Assembly: GCA_027024205.1 (NCBI GenBank)
Contig: JALVST010000011.1
Location: forward strand, 9,077-53,464
Length of the DNA stretch: 44,388 nt
Direction of reading: 5' to 3'
Source: Flavobacteriales bacterium
Lineage (GTDB): Bacteria; Bacteroidota; Bacteroidia; Flavobacteriales; Flavobacteriaceae
The position numbers were made by a program, and so were the translations under genes. The stretch's first letter is position 1. Every line of letters starts with the position of its first letter. Below are positions 15,844 to 24,900 of the stretch, piece by piece. Below the pieces are notes generated by a model, which saw nothing but the letters and a program-made list of their open reading frames with translations, did not search any database and had not been told where the DNA came from.

Positions 15844-17691
15844 ATGAAAAAACAAATTATCAGCTTCATTGCTTTAGTTATCACGAGCCTTGCTGTTGGA
15901 CAAAACGGCTTTAACTACAAAGCGCTAATCAGTGACAACGGAAACGTAATGACCAATCAAGTTGTCAGTTTTAAATTTACGGTTGTTGAAAACGGTACAA
16001 ATTCCGTATATCAAGAAATCCAAACCGGTAACACCGATACCAATGGAATTATCGCTTTCAATATCGGCGAAGGCAGTGTGGTTTCAGGAGATTTTAGCAC
16101 CATAGATTGGGGTAACAACACTTACTTCTTAAAAGTAGAAATAAATACCGGCAATGGCTATCAAGATTTCGGTACCAGCGAACTCAAATACGTGCCTTAC
16201 GCCAAATACGCCGACAAAGCCGGTAACGTGTTTAGCGGCAATTTTAATAATTTGACCAACGTCCCTGCCGGACTCTCAGACGGCGACGACATCGATGATG
16301 CCGACCACGACCCTGCCAATGAAATTCAAAACCTTTCCGTAAACGGCAATCAACTGAGTATTTCACAAGGTAACACAGTCACCTTATCTACCGGTGCTAC
16401 CAAATTGGACGAGTTGAACGATGCCCGTTCCGACAACGACGGCTCCGATAACGGTTCTTCTATCTTTATTGGTATAGGTGCCGGTGACAATGATGACCAA
16501 ACTGATAACGGTAATGTTGGTCTTGGTTACCGAGCGATGAATGCAAATACCACGGGGAATTTTAATACGACTTCCGGATATAAGGCGCTCTATTCCAATA
16601 TCACGGGAAGTGGAAATACCGCATCCGGATATGAAGCACTCTATCACAACACCACAGGTTCTTTAAATATAGCTATTGGTTCAAATGCCTTATTTTTAAA
16701 CACCGATAGAAGCAATCTTGTGGCCGTTGGCGATTCGGTTCTTTATCACAACGGACAGGGCGCTACAAATACCTGGGAAGCCGTTCACAATACTGCTATG
16801 GGATCCAAAGCAATGTATTATAACACTACGGGCAATTGGAATACAGCTTCCGGAAGCAATACACTTTATTCCAACACTAGTGGCTACAGTAATAGCGCTT
16901 TCGGAGGCGGAGCACTTTATTCCAATACCACAGGTAATGATAATGCCGCTTTTGGATTAATAGCACTTTATTCCAACATCACAGGCTATAACAATACTGC
17001 CTTCGGCAATGGCGTACTTTATCACAATACCACGGGCAATAACAATACAGCTTACGGAACTGATGCGCTTTCTCACAATATCACCGGTTATAATAATACT
17101 GCATTAGGATATTTAGCCTTTTATGTAGGAGATAATCATCACAATTCGACTGCTATCGGTTACAATGCATATATCAGTGCCAGCAACCAAGTGCGTATAG
17201 GAGATGTTTCCGTTAGCAGCATCGGGGGATATGCCAATTGGAGTAATGTGTCGGATGTGCGGTTTAAAACGGATGTGCAGGAAAACGTGCCGGGCTTGGT
17301 ATTTATAAAAAAACTACGCCCGGTAACCTATCATCTGAATGTGGATGCCATTGTCAAATTTACCAAAACACCGGAGAGCGCCCGCCTGACTAAAGATGAA
17401 CAACTCAAAGCCACCGAACTGCAAACCGGCTTTATAGCCCAAGAAGTCGAACAAGCTGCCAATTCTATCGGCTATGATTTCTCGGGCGTGGACAAACCTA
17501 AAAATAAGGAAGACTACTACGCACTTCGCTATGCGGAATTCGTAGTGCCGTTAGTCAAAGCCGTGCAAGAACAACAAGCAATCATTGAACGGCTAAAACA
17601 AAAATTGGGTGAACAAGAAACAAAATCGCAAGAACAGGAAAAAAGAATACAAGCTTTGGAAAAAATACTTTTAAATAAAAATAAACAATAA
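15844..17691 (+). CDS. Surface fibre protein with YadA-like head repeats and S74 self-cleaving chaperone
   Basis: A secreted protein with signal peptide (ISFIALVITSLAVGQ). Residues about 20-150 are a module common in Bacteroidota secreted proteins (NGFNYKALISDNGNV, then TSELKYVPYAKYADKAGNVFSG). Residues about 215-440 hold head repeats with period near 24, of the form ALYSNTTGNDNAAFG, as in trimeric adhesins. Next comes an intramolecular chaperone like those of phage tailspikes. Its catalytic pair is visible in SDVRFK: Ser470, with Lys475 five residues on, so cleavage before Ser470 is expected. A C-terminal coiled coil (QEQQAIIERLKQKLGEQETK) would trimerise it. I infer a trimeric fibre that releases its chaperone after folding. 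No T9SS tail is present. The next gene starts 9 bp after the stop. Confidence 0.85.
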   Translation: MKKQIISFIALVITSLAVGQNGFNYKALISDNGNVMTNQVVSFKFTVVENGTNSVYQEIQTGNTDTNGIIAFNIGEGSVVSGDFSTIDWGNNTYFLKVEINTGNGYQDFGTSELKYVPYAKYADKAGNVFSGNFNNLTNVPAGLSDGDDIDDADHDPANEIQNLSVNGNQLSISQGNTVTLSTGATKLDELNDARSDNDGSDNGSSIFIGIGAGDNDDQTDNGNVGLGYRAMNANTTGNFNTTSGYKALYSNITGSGNTASGYEALYHNTTGSLNIAIGSNALFLNTDRSNLVAVGDSVLYHNGQGATNTWEAVHNTAMGSKAMYYNTTGNWNTASGSNTLYSNTSGYSNSAFGGGALYSNTTGNDNAAFGLIALYSNITGYNNTAFGNGVLYHNTTGNNNTAYGTDALSHNITGYNNTALGYLAFYVGDNHHNSTAIGYNAYISASNQVRIGDVSVSSIGGYANWSNVSDVRFKTDVQENVPGLVFIKKLRPVTYHLNVDAIVKFTKTPESARLTKDEQLKATELQTGFIAQEVEQAANSIGYDFSGVDKPKNKEDYYALRYAEFVVPLVKAVQEQQAIIERLKQKLGEQETKSQEQEKRIQALEKILLNKNKQ

Positions 17692-17700
17692 ATAAATGCC

Positions 17701-18180
17701 ATGAAAACAACATTTTTAATTATAAGTTTGCTGTTTGGGTTTGTAGCAACTGCGCAAATCAGTATCAAAAAAAACAGCATTTCCACATCCGGTGGTGTGA
17801 TGATCTCAGGTAGCCAAGAAATAATTTATACCGTTGGCGAAACCAATATTCAAGAAGTGGATACGGGTAACATACATTTATCCGAAGGTTTTATCGGGCC
17901 TGATATTACGGAAGCCTTAGGCATAACCGGCTACGGAACGCTAACCGGTATTACCGTTTATCCTAATCCCGTTAAAGATTATTTTATGCTTAATTTACCT
18001 GAAAACGGCACTTACGAAGTGTACTTTTACAATCTGCAAGGCAAACAAATCCTATACCGGCAAACAAAAAAATCCGAAGAGACTTTTGAAGTCAGCCAGT
18101 TGCCGGTATCCGGTTATATGTTGATTGTTATTGACAGAAAAAACAAATTGAAAAAGAGCTTCAAAATTATCAAAGATTGA
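17701..18180 (+). CDS. T9SS type A sorting-domain secreted protein
   Basis: A 159-residue exported protein with signal peptide (FLIISLLFGFVATAQ). The first half has the short module ISTSGGVMISGSQEIIYTVGE found at the start of many T9SS cargo proteins. The second half (ITVYPNPVKDYFMLNLP through KLKKSFKIIKD, about residues 80-159) is a type A Por secretion tail, which targets proteins through the type IX secretion system to the cell surface. There is almost no other domain, so it is a minimal cargo. It lies 9 bp downstream of the fibre gene and is probably co-transcribed with it. Confidence 0.85.
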   Translation: MKTTFLIISLLFGFVATAQISIKKNSISTSGGVMISGSQEIIYTVGETNIQEVDTGNIHLSEGFIGPDITEALGITGYGTLTGITVYPNPVKDYFMLNLPENGTYEVYFYNLQGKQILYRQTKKSEETFEVSQLPVSGYMLIVIDRKNKLKKSFKIIKD

Positions 18181-18286
18181 GAAGATGAGGTTGTGAGGTC
18201 ACATGACATTTTCCACTAAAAAAAAAATCCTCAATTCCTCAGAATAAATCAAAATCTAATTTCTATAATAATCTAATATTACAAAC
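18181..18286. repeat. Short intergenic low-complexity repeat
   Basis: GAAGATGAGGTTGTGAGGTCACATGAC and TCCTCAATTCCTCAG words fill part of the 106-bp gap between the T9SS cargo gene and the second surface gene. No clear promoter consensus was found. Confidence 0.4.
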
Positions 18287-19828
18287 ATGAAAACACTAGT
18301 GATTTTCAAAAAAACATTGTTAAGCATCATTGCATTAGTAATCACAAGCATTGCTGTTGCACAAAACGGCTTTAACTACAAAGCGCTTATCAGCGACAAT
18401 GGAAACGTGCTGGCCAATCAAGTTGTCAGCATTAAATTTACGATTCTTGAAAACGGCTCAACAGCCGTATATCAAGAAACCCAAACCGGAGATACGGATA
18501 CCAATGGAATTATTGCCTTTAACATAGGCGAAGGCGCTGTGGTTTCAGGTGATTTTTCCACCATTGATTGGGGTAGTAACACTTACTTCTTAAAAGTGGA
18601 AATCGATACCGGCAGCGGCTATCAGGATTTTGGTACCAGCGAACTGAAATATGTGCCTTATGCCAAATACGCCGATAAAGCTGGGAATGTATTCAGCGGC
18701 GATTTTAATGATTTGACCAATGTACCTGTCGGCTTATCCGACGGCGATGATGTCAACGATGCTGACCACGACCCGGCTAACGAATTGCAAGATTTATCAT
18801 TAAGCGGTACCCAACTAAACATCACAAACGGTACAGGTGTTGACTTTACAAACTGGGACACCGATAGCACCGATGACGTACAAGCCGTTAACGATTTGTC
18901 AGATGCTAAAACAACTGCAAACAGCATTTTTCTCGGAAATAATTCCGGTACAAACGTTAACGGAAATAACCAATTGGTTGGTGTCGGATACAATGTCATG
19001 CCCAATGTTACAAGTGCCAATTACTCGGTTGGTATTGGTAATTATGCCTTAAATTCATTAACATCAGGAAATTATAATGTTGCTATAGGCCATAATGCCG
19101 GTCAAAATGTAACTACAAAGGGATATAATGTTTATATCGGTCATAATGCAGGAAGATTTGCAACAGGACGAAGAAATGTGTTTATAGGCTATCAAGCGGG
19201 AAGAGATGAAACCGGGAATGAAAAATTATATATAGACAATTCCAGTACGCCTAATCCGTTAATTTACGGCGATTTTCTAACTAATGAATTGACCATTAAC
19301 GGTAGTTTGGCAATTAAAGACGGGACACAAGGCGCCGGTAAAATTTTTATGTCGGATACCAACGGTAATGGACATTGGAGTGATTTACCCGCTCAAAATA
19401 AAATTCTCACATTGGGGCCAGTCAATGCAACCGTTATAAACGGTAACGTTTCCGATTATCTTGTGAAAAGTGCTTACAATGGGGCATATATTACTAATAA
19501 TTCTATTATAAGTGGAATTGTAATTCCTATAAATTTACCCGCTAATGTCCAAATAACAACAATAGTAATATTTTATAAAGACAATACGGCAAATAATTAC
19601 AAGATTAAAGTTCTAAAATCTAAAATAAATAACTTTTTTACTACTCAGCTTGACAACTTTGTAACTAGTGGAAATATCAATAATATAAGGACCCATACCG
19701 TTAATATTTCCGAAACGGTAGATAACAGTTATCAGTATTTTGTAATTATGCATCCCGTTTCAGGCGATCACTGGTCAGGAACATCTAACAGTGCTTTAAA
19801 AGGAATCAAGATTTTTTATACGGAATAA
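18287..19828 (+). CDS. Secreted paralogue of the fibre protein, without the S74 chaperone
   Basis: A 513-residue exported protein with signal peptide (LLSIIALVITSIAVAQ). Residues about 25-185 closely match the N-terminal module of the 15844 protein in protein and DNA, for example QNGFNYKALISDNGNV and GTSELKYVPYAKYADKAG, showing duplication. The middle has fewer head-type repeats (VAIGHNAGQNVTTKGYNVYIG, then VFIGYQAGRDETG). The C-terminal 150 residues are a different, unrecognised, strand-rich domain (from about KILTLGPVNATVING). There is no SDxRxK catalytic motif, coiled coil or T9SS tail. The gene ends just before the terminator at 19835-19872. Confidence 0.8.
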   Translation: MKTLVIFKKTLLSIIALVITSIAVAQNGFNYKALISDNGNVLANQVVSIKFTILENGSTAVYQETQTGDTDTNGIIAFNIGEGAVVSGDFSTIDWGSNTYFLKVEIDTGSGYQDFGTSELKYVPYAKYADKAGNVFSGDFNDLTNVPVGLSDGDDVNDADHDPANELQDLSLSGTQLNITNGTGVDFTNWDTDSTDDVQAVNDLSDAKTTANSIFLGNNSGTNVNGNNQLVGVGYNVMPNVTSANYSVGIGNYALNSLTSGNYNVAIGHNAGQNVTTKGYNVYIGHNAGRFATGRRNVFIGYQAGRDETGNEKLYIDNSSTPNPLIYGDFLTNELTINGSLAIKDGTQGAGKIFMSDTNGNGHWSDLPAQNKILTLGPVNATVINGNVSDYLVKSAYNGAYITNNSIISGIVIPINLPANVQITTIVIFYKDNTANNYKIKVLKSKINNFFTTQLDNFVTSGNINNIRTHTVNISETVDNSYQYFVIMHPVSGDHWSGTSNSALKGIKIFYTE

Positions 19829-19834
19829 CAGATT

Positions 19835-19872
19835 AAAAAAAGCCGCTATAATATGGGCGGCTTTTTTTTTTG
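19835..19872. terminator. Bidirectional terminator between the surface gene and nth
   Basis: AGCCGC (19841-19846) pairs with GCGGCT (19857-19862) across a 10-nt loop. An A run precedes it and a run of about ten T follows. It serves the surface gene on the plus strand and can also end nth transcripts on the minus strand. Confidence 0.85.
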
Positions 19873-19916
19873 CTTAATTTTAAAATTTATATCTAATCGA
19901 TTGATCCGGCTACCCT

Positions 19917-20540
19917 TTACTTACCGTAAATTTTTCTCATTATGATATCCTTCTCCGGCTTATAGCTCCGCGCCGGGGCAAATTCCCTGCCGTAGTAGAT
20001 CATCTGCAAATGCAAATCGTTCCATTTTTCTTCCGGAAATAATCTTTTGGCGTCTTTTTCGGTTTGCGTCACACTTTTGCCGTTGGTCAACCCCCATTGC
20101 GACATCAAGCGGTGGATATGGGTATCAACCGGAAAAGCCGGTTGCCCGAAAGCTTGACTCATAATGACACTGGCGGTTTTATGTCCTACCCCGGGTAAAG
20201 ATTCCAAAGCTTCAAAACTGTCCGGCACCTTGCCTTGGTATTTTTCTACCAAAATTTCCGACAAACGATGAATAGCTTTGGCTTTTTGCGGGGACAAGCC
20301 TACGGGTTTAATAATCTGCCTGATTTGTTCCACACTCAGTTTTTGCATATCATACGGATTGTCAGCCAATTGAAACAATTGTGGCGTTACCCGGTTAACC
20401 ATGGCATCGGTAGAACGTGCCGATAACAATACGGCAATCAAAAAAGTAAAGTTATTGGTATGCTTCAAAGGAATGGGTGGATTAGGATACAACTCTTGTA
20501 ATGTATCCATGATAATTTGCACTTTTTCTTTTTTGGTCAT
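19917..20540 (-). CDS. nth: Endonuclease III family DNA glycosylase without iron-sulfur cluster
   Basis: Base-excision repair glycosylase/AP lyase for oxidised pyrimidines. The helix-hairpin-helix LPGVGHKTASVIM contains the catalytic Lys121, and the catalytic Asp139 is in FPVDTHIHRLM. At 207 residues it matches endonuclease III length. The usual C-terminal Cx6Cx2Cx5C loop for a [4Fe-4S] cluster is absent: the corresponding end reads MIYYGREFAPARSYKPEKDI, and the whole protein has no cysteine. From memory, other flavobacterial Nth proteins share this, so it is probably a lineage trait, not damage. It is divergent from bcp, with only 40 bp between the two starts. Confidence 0.9.
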   Translation of the reverse strand: MTKKEKVQIIMDTLQELYPNPPIPLKHTNNFTFLIAVLLSARSTDAMVNRVTPQLFQLADNPYDMQKLSVEQIRQIIKPVGLSPQKAKAIHRLSEILVEKYQGKVPDSFEALESLPGVGHKTASVIMSQAFGQPAFPVDTHIHRLMSQWGLTNGKSVTQTEKDAKRLFPEEKWNDLHLQMIYYGREFAPARSYKPEKDIIMRKIYGK

Positions 20541-20548
20541 TTATTTTG

Positions 20549-20556
20549 TATCTTTG
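20549..20556 (+). promoter_or_regulatory. Putative bcp promoter, -7 element TATCTTTG
   Basis: TATCTTTG is a full consensus match 25 bp before the bcp ATG. It lies inside the 40-bp gap shared with the divergent nth gene. No -33 TTTG at proper spacing is evident. Confidence 0.55.
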
Positions 20557-20580
20557 TATCAATGCAAAAATAGATAAATT

Positions 20581-21042
20581 ATGACAGATTTAAAGCCCGG
20601 TGATAAAGCACTCTATTTTGAAGCAACCAATTGTTTGGGACAAACTATCAAATTGACTGATTTTAAAGGTAAAAAATTGATTTTATATTTTTATCCCAAA
20701 GCCATGACACCCGGTTGTACGGCCGAAACAGTCGATTTGGCAACACATTACGACCTGTTAAAAAGTAAAGGTTTTGACGTGGTAGGTGTCAGCCCCGACG
20801 ATGAAAAACGCCAAAAAAAATTTAAAGAAAAACATCAAGTATCTTTTTCATTAATACCTGATAATGAAAAGAAAATAATCAAACTCTATGGCGTTTGGGG
20901 GCTTAAAAAACTCTACGGAAGAGAATACGAAGGCGTTTTCCGGACGACTTTTATCATCGATGAAAACGGGGTTATTGAGCACGTTATCAAAAAAGTCAAA
21001 ACCAAAGAACATACTAACCAAATATTGTCACTTTATGAATAA
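20581..21042 (+). CDS. bcp: Peroxiredoxin, Bcp/PrxQ type, without the usual resolving cysteine
   Basis: Thiol peroxidase of the AhpC/TSA superfamily that reduces peroxides in the cytoplasm. The peroxidatic Cys46 is in FYPKAMTPGCTAET. In typical two-cysteine Bcp a second cysteine lies five residues later; here position 51 is Val (CTAETV), so this enzyme is either one-cysteine or uses another partner. The rest fits the family (FDVVGVSPDDEKRQKKFKEKH, FRTTFIIDENGVIEHVI) and 153 residues is normal. It overlaps the next gene by 8 nt, indicating coupled translation, and is divergent from nth. Confidence 0.9.
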   Translation: MTDLKPGDKALYFEATNCLGQTIKLTDFKGKKLILYFYPKAMTPGCTAETVDLATHYDLLKSKGFDVVGVSPDDEKRQKKFKEKHQVSFSLIPDNEKKIIKLYGVWGLKKLYGREYEGVFRTTFIIDENGVIEHVIKKVKTKEHTNQILSLYE

Positions 21043-21265
21043 TCAAGAATCTGCAATCAATTGGCAACAAGTGTACAGTTGCACCGACGGCATGGAAGCG
21101 CAATTGGTTAAAAACTTAATGGAAATCAATGATATTCCCGTATTGTTAAAAAATGTCATTGCCAACGCCATGTTTCCCGATACAAATATAGCGGAAGTAA
21201 GCATTTGGGTTCCAAAAGAATATATTGAGAACGCTAAAAAACTGATTGAAGAAAATTTTGAATAA
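21035..21265 (+). CDS. DUF2007 small protein
   Basis: A 76-residue protein of the DUF2007 (putative signal-transducing) family. It shows the typical WQQVYSCTDGMEAQLVKNLME start, followed by IPVLLKNVIANAMFP and VSIWVPKEYIENAKKLIEE. It looks like a one-domain ferredoxin-like fold. The function is unknown. The ATG at 21035 overlaps the end of bcp (ATGAATAA), so translation is probably coupled. A longer frame starting at 20888 lies inside bcp and was rejected. Confidence 0.8.
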   Translation: MNNQESAINWQQVYSCTDGMEAQLVKNLMEINDIPVLLKNVIANAMFPDTNIAEVSIWVPKEYIENAKKLIEENFE

Positions 21266-21279
21266 AAATTGCAAACAAA

Positions 21280-21708
21280 TTGTTTAGCAAAAAAGAATCC
21301 GCCCGTTTACGTAAAGAATTTTGGACGAGCTTCGGTAAATCTTTTCCAAGAAAATGGTTGTTATACAACACCAAAATCAAAGATTTGTCCTTAAAATTTT
21401 ATGCCGACACCAAAAAAGCCCGTGTGATGATTGACATAGAAATGAAAGACCCTTTGTTTCGCGAAGCTTATTTTGACAAATTCTTGTCTATAAAAAACAT
21501 CTTCAAAACCGAACTCCAGGATTTAATCTTTGACAAAGAACATCCATTAGAAAATGGCAAAACTATCAGCCGCATCTATACGGAACTGACAGGCGTGAGC
21601 ATCCACAACAAAAATTCATGGGCGCAAATCTATGCGTTTTTTAACGAAACCATGCCAAAATTGGAAAGTATCTTTCTTGAATACAAAGATTTTATTAAGG
21701 ATATATAA
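21280..21708 (+). CDS. DUF4268 domain protein
   Basis: A 142-residue protein matching the stand-alone DUF4268 family, through ARLRKEFWTSFGKSFPRKWLLYNTKIKDLSLKFY-type sequence at the start and HNKNSWAQIYAFFNETMPKLE near the end. The domain also occurs fused to nuclease-like regions in other proteins, but nothing here shows catalysis. No ATG is available near the 5' end; the frame opens with TTG at 21280, 14 bp after the DUF2007 stop, and this start is accepted. It is probably the third gene of the bcp operon. Confidence 0.75.
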   Translation: MFSKKESARLRKEFWTSFGKSFPRKWLLYNTKIKDLSLKFYADTKKARVMIDIEMKDPLFREAYFDKFLSIKNIFKTELQDLIFDKEHPLENGKTISRIYTELTGVSIHNKNSWAQIYAFFNETMPKLESIFLEYKDFIKDI

Positions 21709-21927
21709 AATCAAACCAACCATAAAAGAAAACCTTAAATGAACCTTTTATGATCTTTTAATCCTTTTATGGTTCAAAATATAGATATCTCGTCGCTCCT
21801 TCGTCACTCTGTCGAAATGACAGCTACACTTCGCACTTTCCACTAGGCACTACCACTTTAACGCTCTCCACTCAAATAACCCGGTCACTTCGGGACAATT
21901 TTCCTTCGTCAAAAATCACTCAGCGAC
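21709..21927. repeat. Intergenic repeat cluster between DUF4268 gene and mfd
   Basis: Convergent genes are separated by 219 bp of repeats. These are AACCTTTTATGATCTTTTA words near 21738-21772, a copy of TCTCGTCGCTCCTTCGTCAC (21783-21822), CACTTTCCACTAGGCACTACC (about 21835-21856), and a GGTCACTTCG...CAGCGACC element (21883-21928) reaching the mfd stop. No gene was found. Confidence 0.65.
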
Positions 21928-24900
21928 CTACTGGAACACTGACATCATCTCCAAAGCTCCTACAACACTCTCAACTCCTTCAAAGACCAGATACAGCCGC
22001 TGACTATTCTGAATTTTCTTTTCTTTAAATTGACAACAAGCAGTCTGCTGTACTTTCTGCAATATCCTCCCGAAAATATCCGATTGATAGTAAGGAGAAT
22101 CCGGATTAGACACAAAATATGCCAGCATCTTACCTTTTTTGATAACCAGTTTCTCAAAACCTAATTTTTGAGCTTGCCATTTAAGTTTTAAGGATTTCAG
22201 TAAATCAATGGTAGGCGGGGGCAAAGGTCCGAAACGGTCTTCCAATTGCAATTTAAAACGTTCCAGTTCTTCCTCTGTTTTGAGATTGGCCAGTTCGTTA
22301 TACAGATTAAGCCGTTCTGTGGCCTGCTCAATGTAATCGTTAGGAAAGAGAATTTCAAAATCCGTTTCCACTTGTGTTTCCACTTCAAAACTTGATGATT
22401 TGCCTTCCTGTTCAAGCAAATCCTTAAATTCGTTGGTTTCGAGTTCGGTAATAGCTTCTTTTAAGATTTTTTGATACGTATCAAAACCCATTTCATTGAT
22501 AAAACCGCTTTGTTCGGCCCCTAACAAATCGCCAGCACCACGGATTTCCAAATCTTTCATAGCTATCTGAAAACCACTTCCTAAGGCCGTATAAGTCTCT
22601 ATGGCTTCTATCCGTTTACGGGCATCATAAGTCATAGCACTGTATGGCGGTGTAATGAAATAACAAAAAGCTTTTTTGTTGCTACGTCCGACACGGCCAC
22701 GCATTTGATGCAAATCCGCCAAACCGAATTGATGCGCATTGTTGATAAAAATCGTATTGGCATTAGGGACATCCAAACCGTTTTCTATAATAGTCGTTGC
22801 TACCAAGACGTCAAATTCCCCATTGATAAAATCCAGCATTAGACGTTCCAATTTCTTCCCTTCCATCCGTCCGTGCCCCACGCCTATACGTGCTTCGGGT
22901 ACCAACCGCTGTATCAAACCGGCCACTTCCTGAATGTTTTCAATCCGGTTATGTATAAAAAAGACCTGTCCCTTACGTTGGATTTCGTATGTGATGGCAT
23001 CCCTTATAATCTCTTCATCAAAACGGATCACTTGTGTTTCTATCGGATAACGATTAGGCGGCGGGGTGTTAATAACCGATAAATCACGTTCGTTAATCAA
23101 TGAAAATTGAAGTGTCCGGGGAATAGGCGTTGCTGTCAAAGTCAATGTATCGATATTTTTACGAATAACTTTAAGTTTCTCCTTTACCGATACACCGAAT
23201 TTCTGCTCTTCATCGATAATCATTAAACCCAAATTTTTGTATTTTATCCTATCATTGACTAATGCATGCGTCCCGATGATAATATCTATTTTACCTTCGG
23301 CAATATCTTTTTTTATTTGGGTTTTTTCTTTGGCAGTTCTGAACCGGTTGAGATAATCAACCACGACAGGAAAATTTTTCAAGCGTTCGCTAAAAGTTTT
23401 ATAATGTTGAAAAGCTAAAATAGTTGTCGGGGCCAAAACAGCTACCTGTTTGCCGTTATCCACGGCTTTAAAAGCCGCCCGTATTGCCACTTCGGTCTTA
23501 CCGAAACCAACATCACCGCAAACCAAACGGTCCATAGTTTTGTCACTCTCCATATCCGCTTTAACATCCTTTACGGCTTGGTATTGATCGGGCGTATCTT
23601 CATATATAAAAGAAGCTTCAAGTTCGTTTTGCAAATACGAATCGGGCGCATAGCGGAATCCTTTTTCGAGTTTACGTTCGGCATATAATTTTATGATGTC
23701 AAAAGCCAGTTTTTTAAGTTGTTTTTTGGTTTTTTGTTTGAGCAGTTTCCACGCTCCACCACCAAGTTTATTGATTTTGGGTTCCTTGCCGTCTTTGGCA
23801 TTATAACGGCTGATTTTGTGCAGACTGTGAATGCTGACAAACAAACGGCCACCGTTTTTATAGATAATTTCAATAACTTCCTGTTCTTTGCCGTTCCGTT
23901 CGATTTTTTGCAAACCACCGAACCGCCCGATACCGTGGTCGATGTGTACCACATAATCGCCTTCTCTCAGTGATGTCAATTCTTTGAGAGTTACAGCTTG
24001 TTGCTTGTGAGTATTTTTCCGGATTTTAAAACGATGATACCGTTCAAAAATCTGATGGTCGGTATAACAAACCAAATGGTTATCATTATCGACAAAACCA
24101 CGATACATCGGCAAAACCAGTGTATCAAACCGTACTTCGACATCCATATCGTCAAAAATAGCTTGTAAGCGTTCCGCTTGTTTGTCGTTGGTACAACAAA
24201 TTATATTTTTGATACCTGCTGCTGTATTTTGTTGCAAATTCTCAGTCAGTAAATCAAAACTTTTGTTAAATACCGGTTGTGGTTGAATATCAAATTTAAC
24301 ATAACTTTCCGCATGTTCCGGTTTATTTTCCAAAAGTTGAAAAACTTTTAATTTTTCCTCGAAACAACCGGCACTGCAAAACAATTCCGGCGGATTTAGA
24401 TGTTTAGTTTCCGTTTGGAGTTCATCAAAATATTGCCGCACCTTATCATACAATCTATCTAAAACCGACAAAGTTCCTTTCCTGTCTTTAAGATATACCA
24501 AGGTATTTTTTTTGATAAACTCCAAAAAACTTTGGCGTTGTTGTATCAAGGTTTTATCAGACAAATTGGGTATAATCTGAACCGATTTCAGTTTCCGGTT
24601 TGACAATTGCGTTTCAATATCAAAACTTCGGATACTCTCCACTTCATCATTAAAAAGTTCAATGCGATACGGCAGATCATCTCCATATGAAAATACATCC
24701 AATATACCACCCCTGATGGAAAATTCGCCCGGTTGCGTTACAAAATCAACTTGTTCAAATTGGTACTCAAACATTAAATCGTAAAGAAAATCCATCGACA
24801 ACTTATCGCCGGTTTTGATTTTGAGCGTATTATTTGCCAGTTCCTTCTTTACAACAACCTTTTCAAACAAAGCAGCCGCATAAGTCACCACTATCTGCGG

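Noticed and set aside
18658-19020. 120-codon frame antisense to the second surface gene
   Set aside because: It mirrors the repetitive Gly/Asn/Asp codons of the sense gene and has no independent support.
15844-19828. Prophage tail-fibre region
   Set aside because: The S74 chaperone is phage-like, but no capsid, terminase, portal, integrase or lysis gene is present and the N-terminal modules are those of Bacteroidota secreted proteins.
20888-21265. 125-codon version of the DUF2007 gene
   Set aside because: The extra N-terminal part overlaps bcp in another frame; the ATG at 21035 gives the family's normal length.
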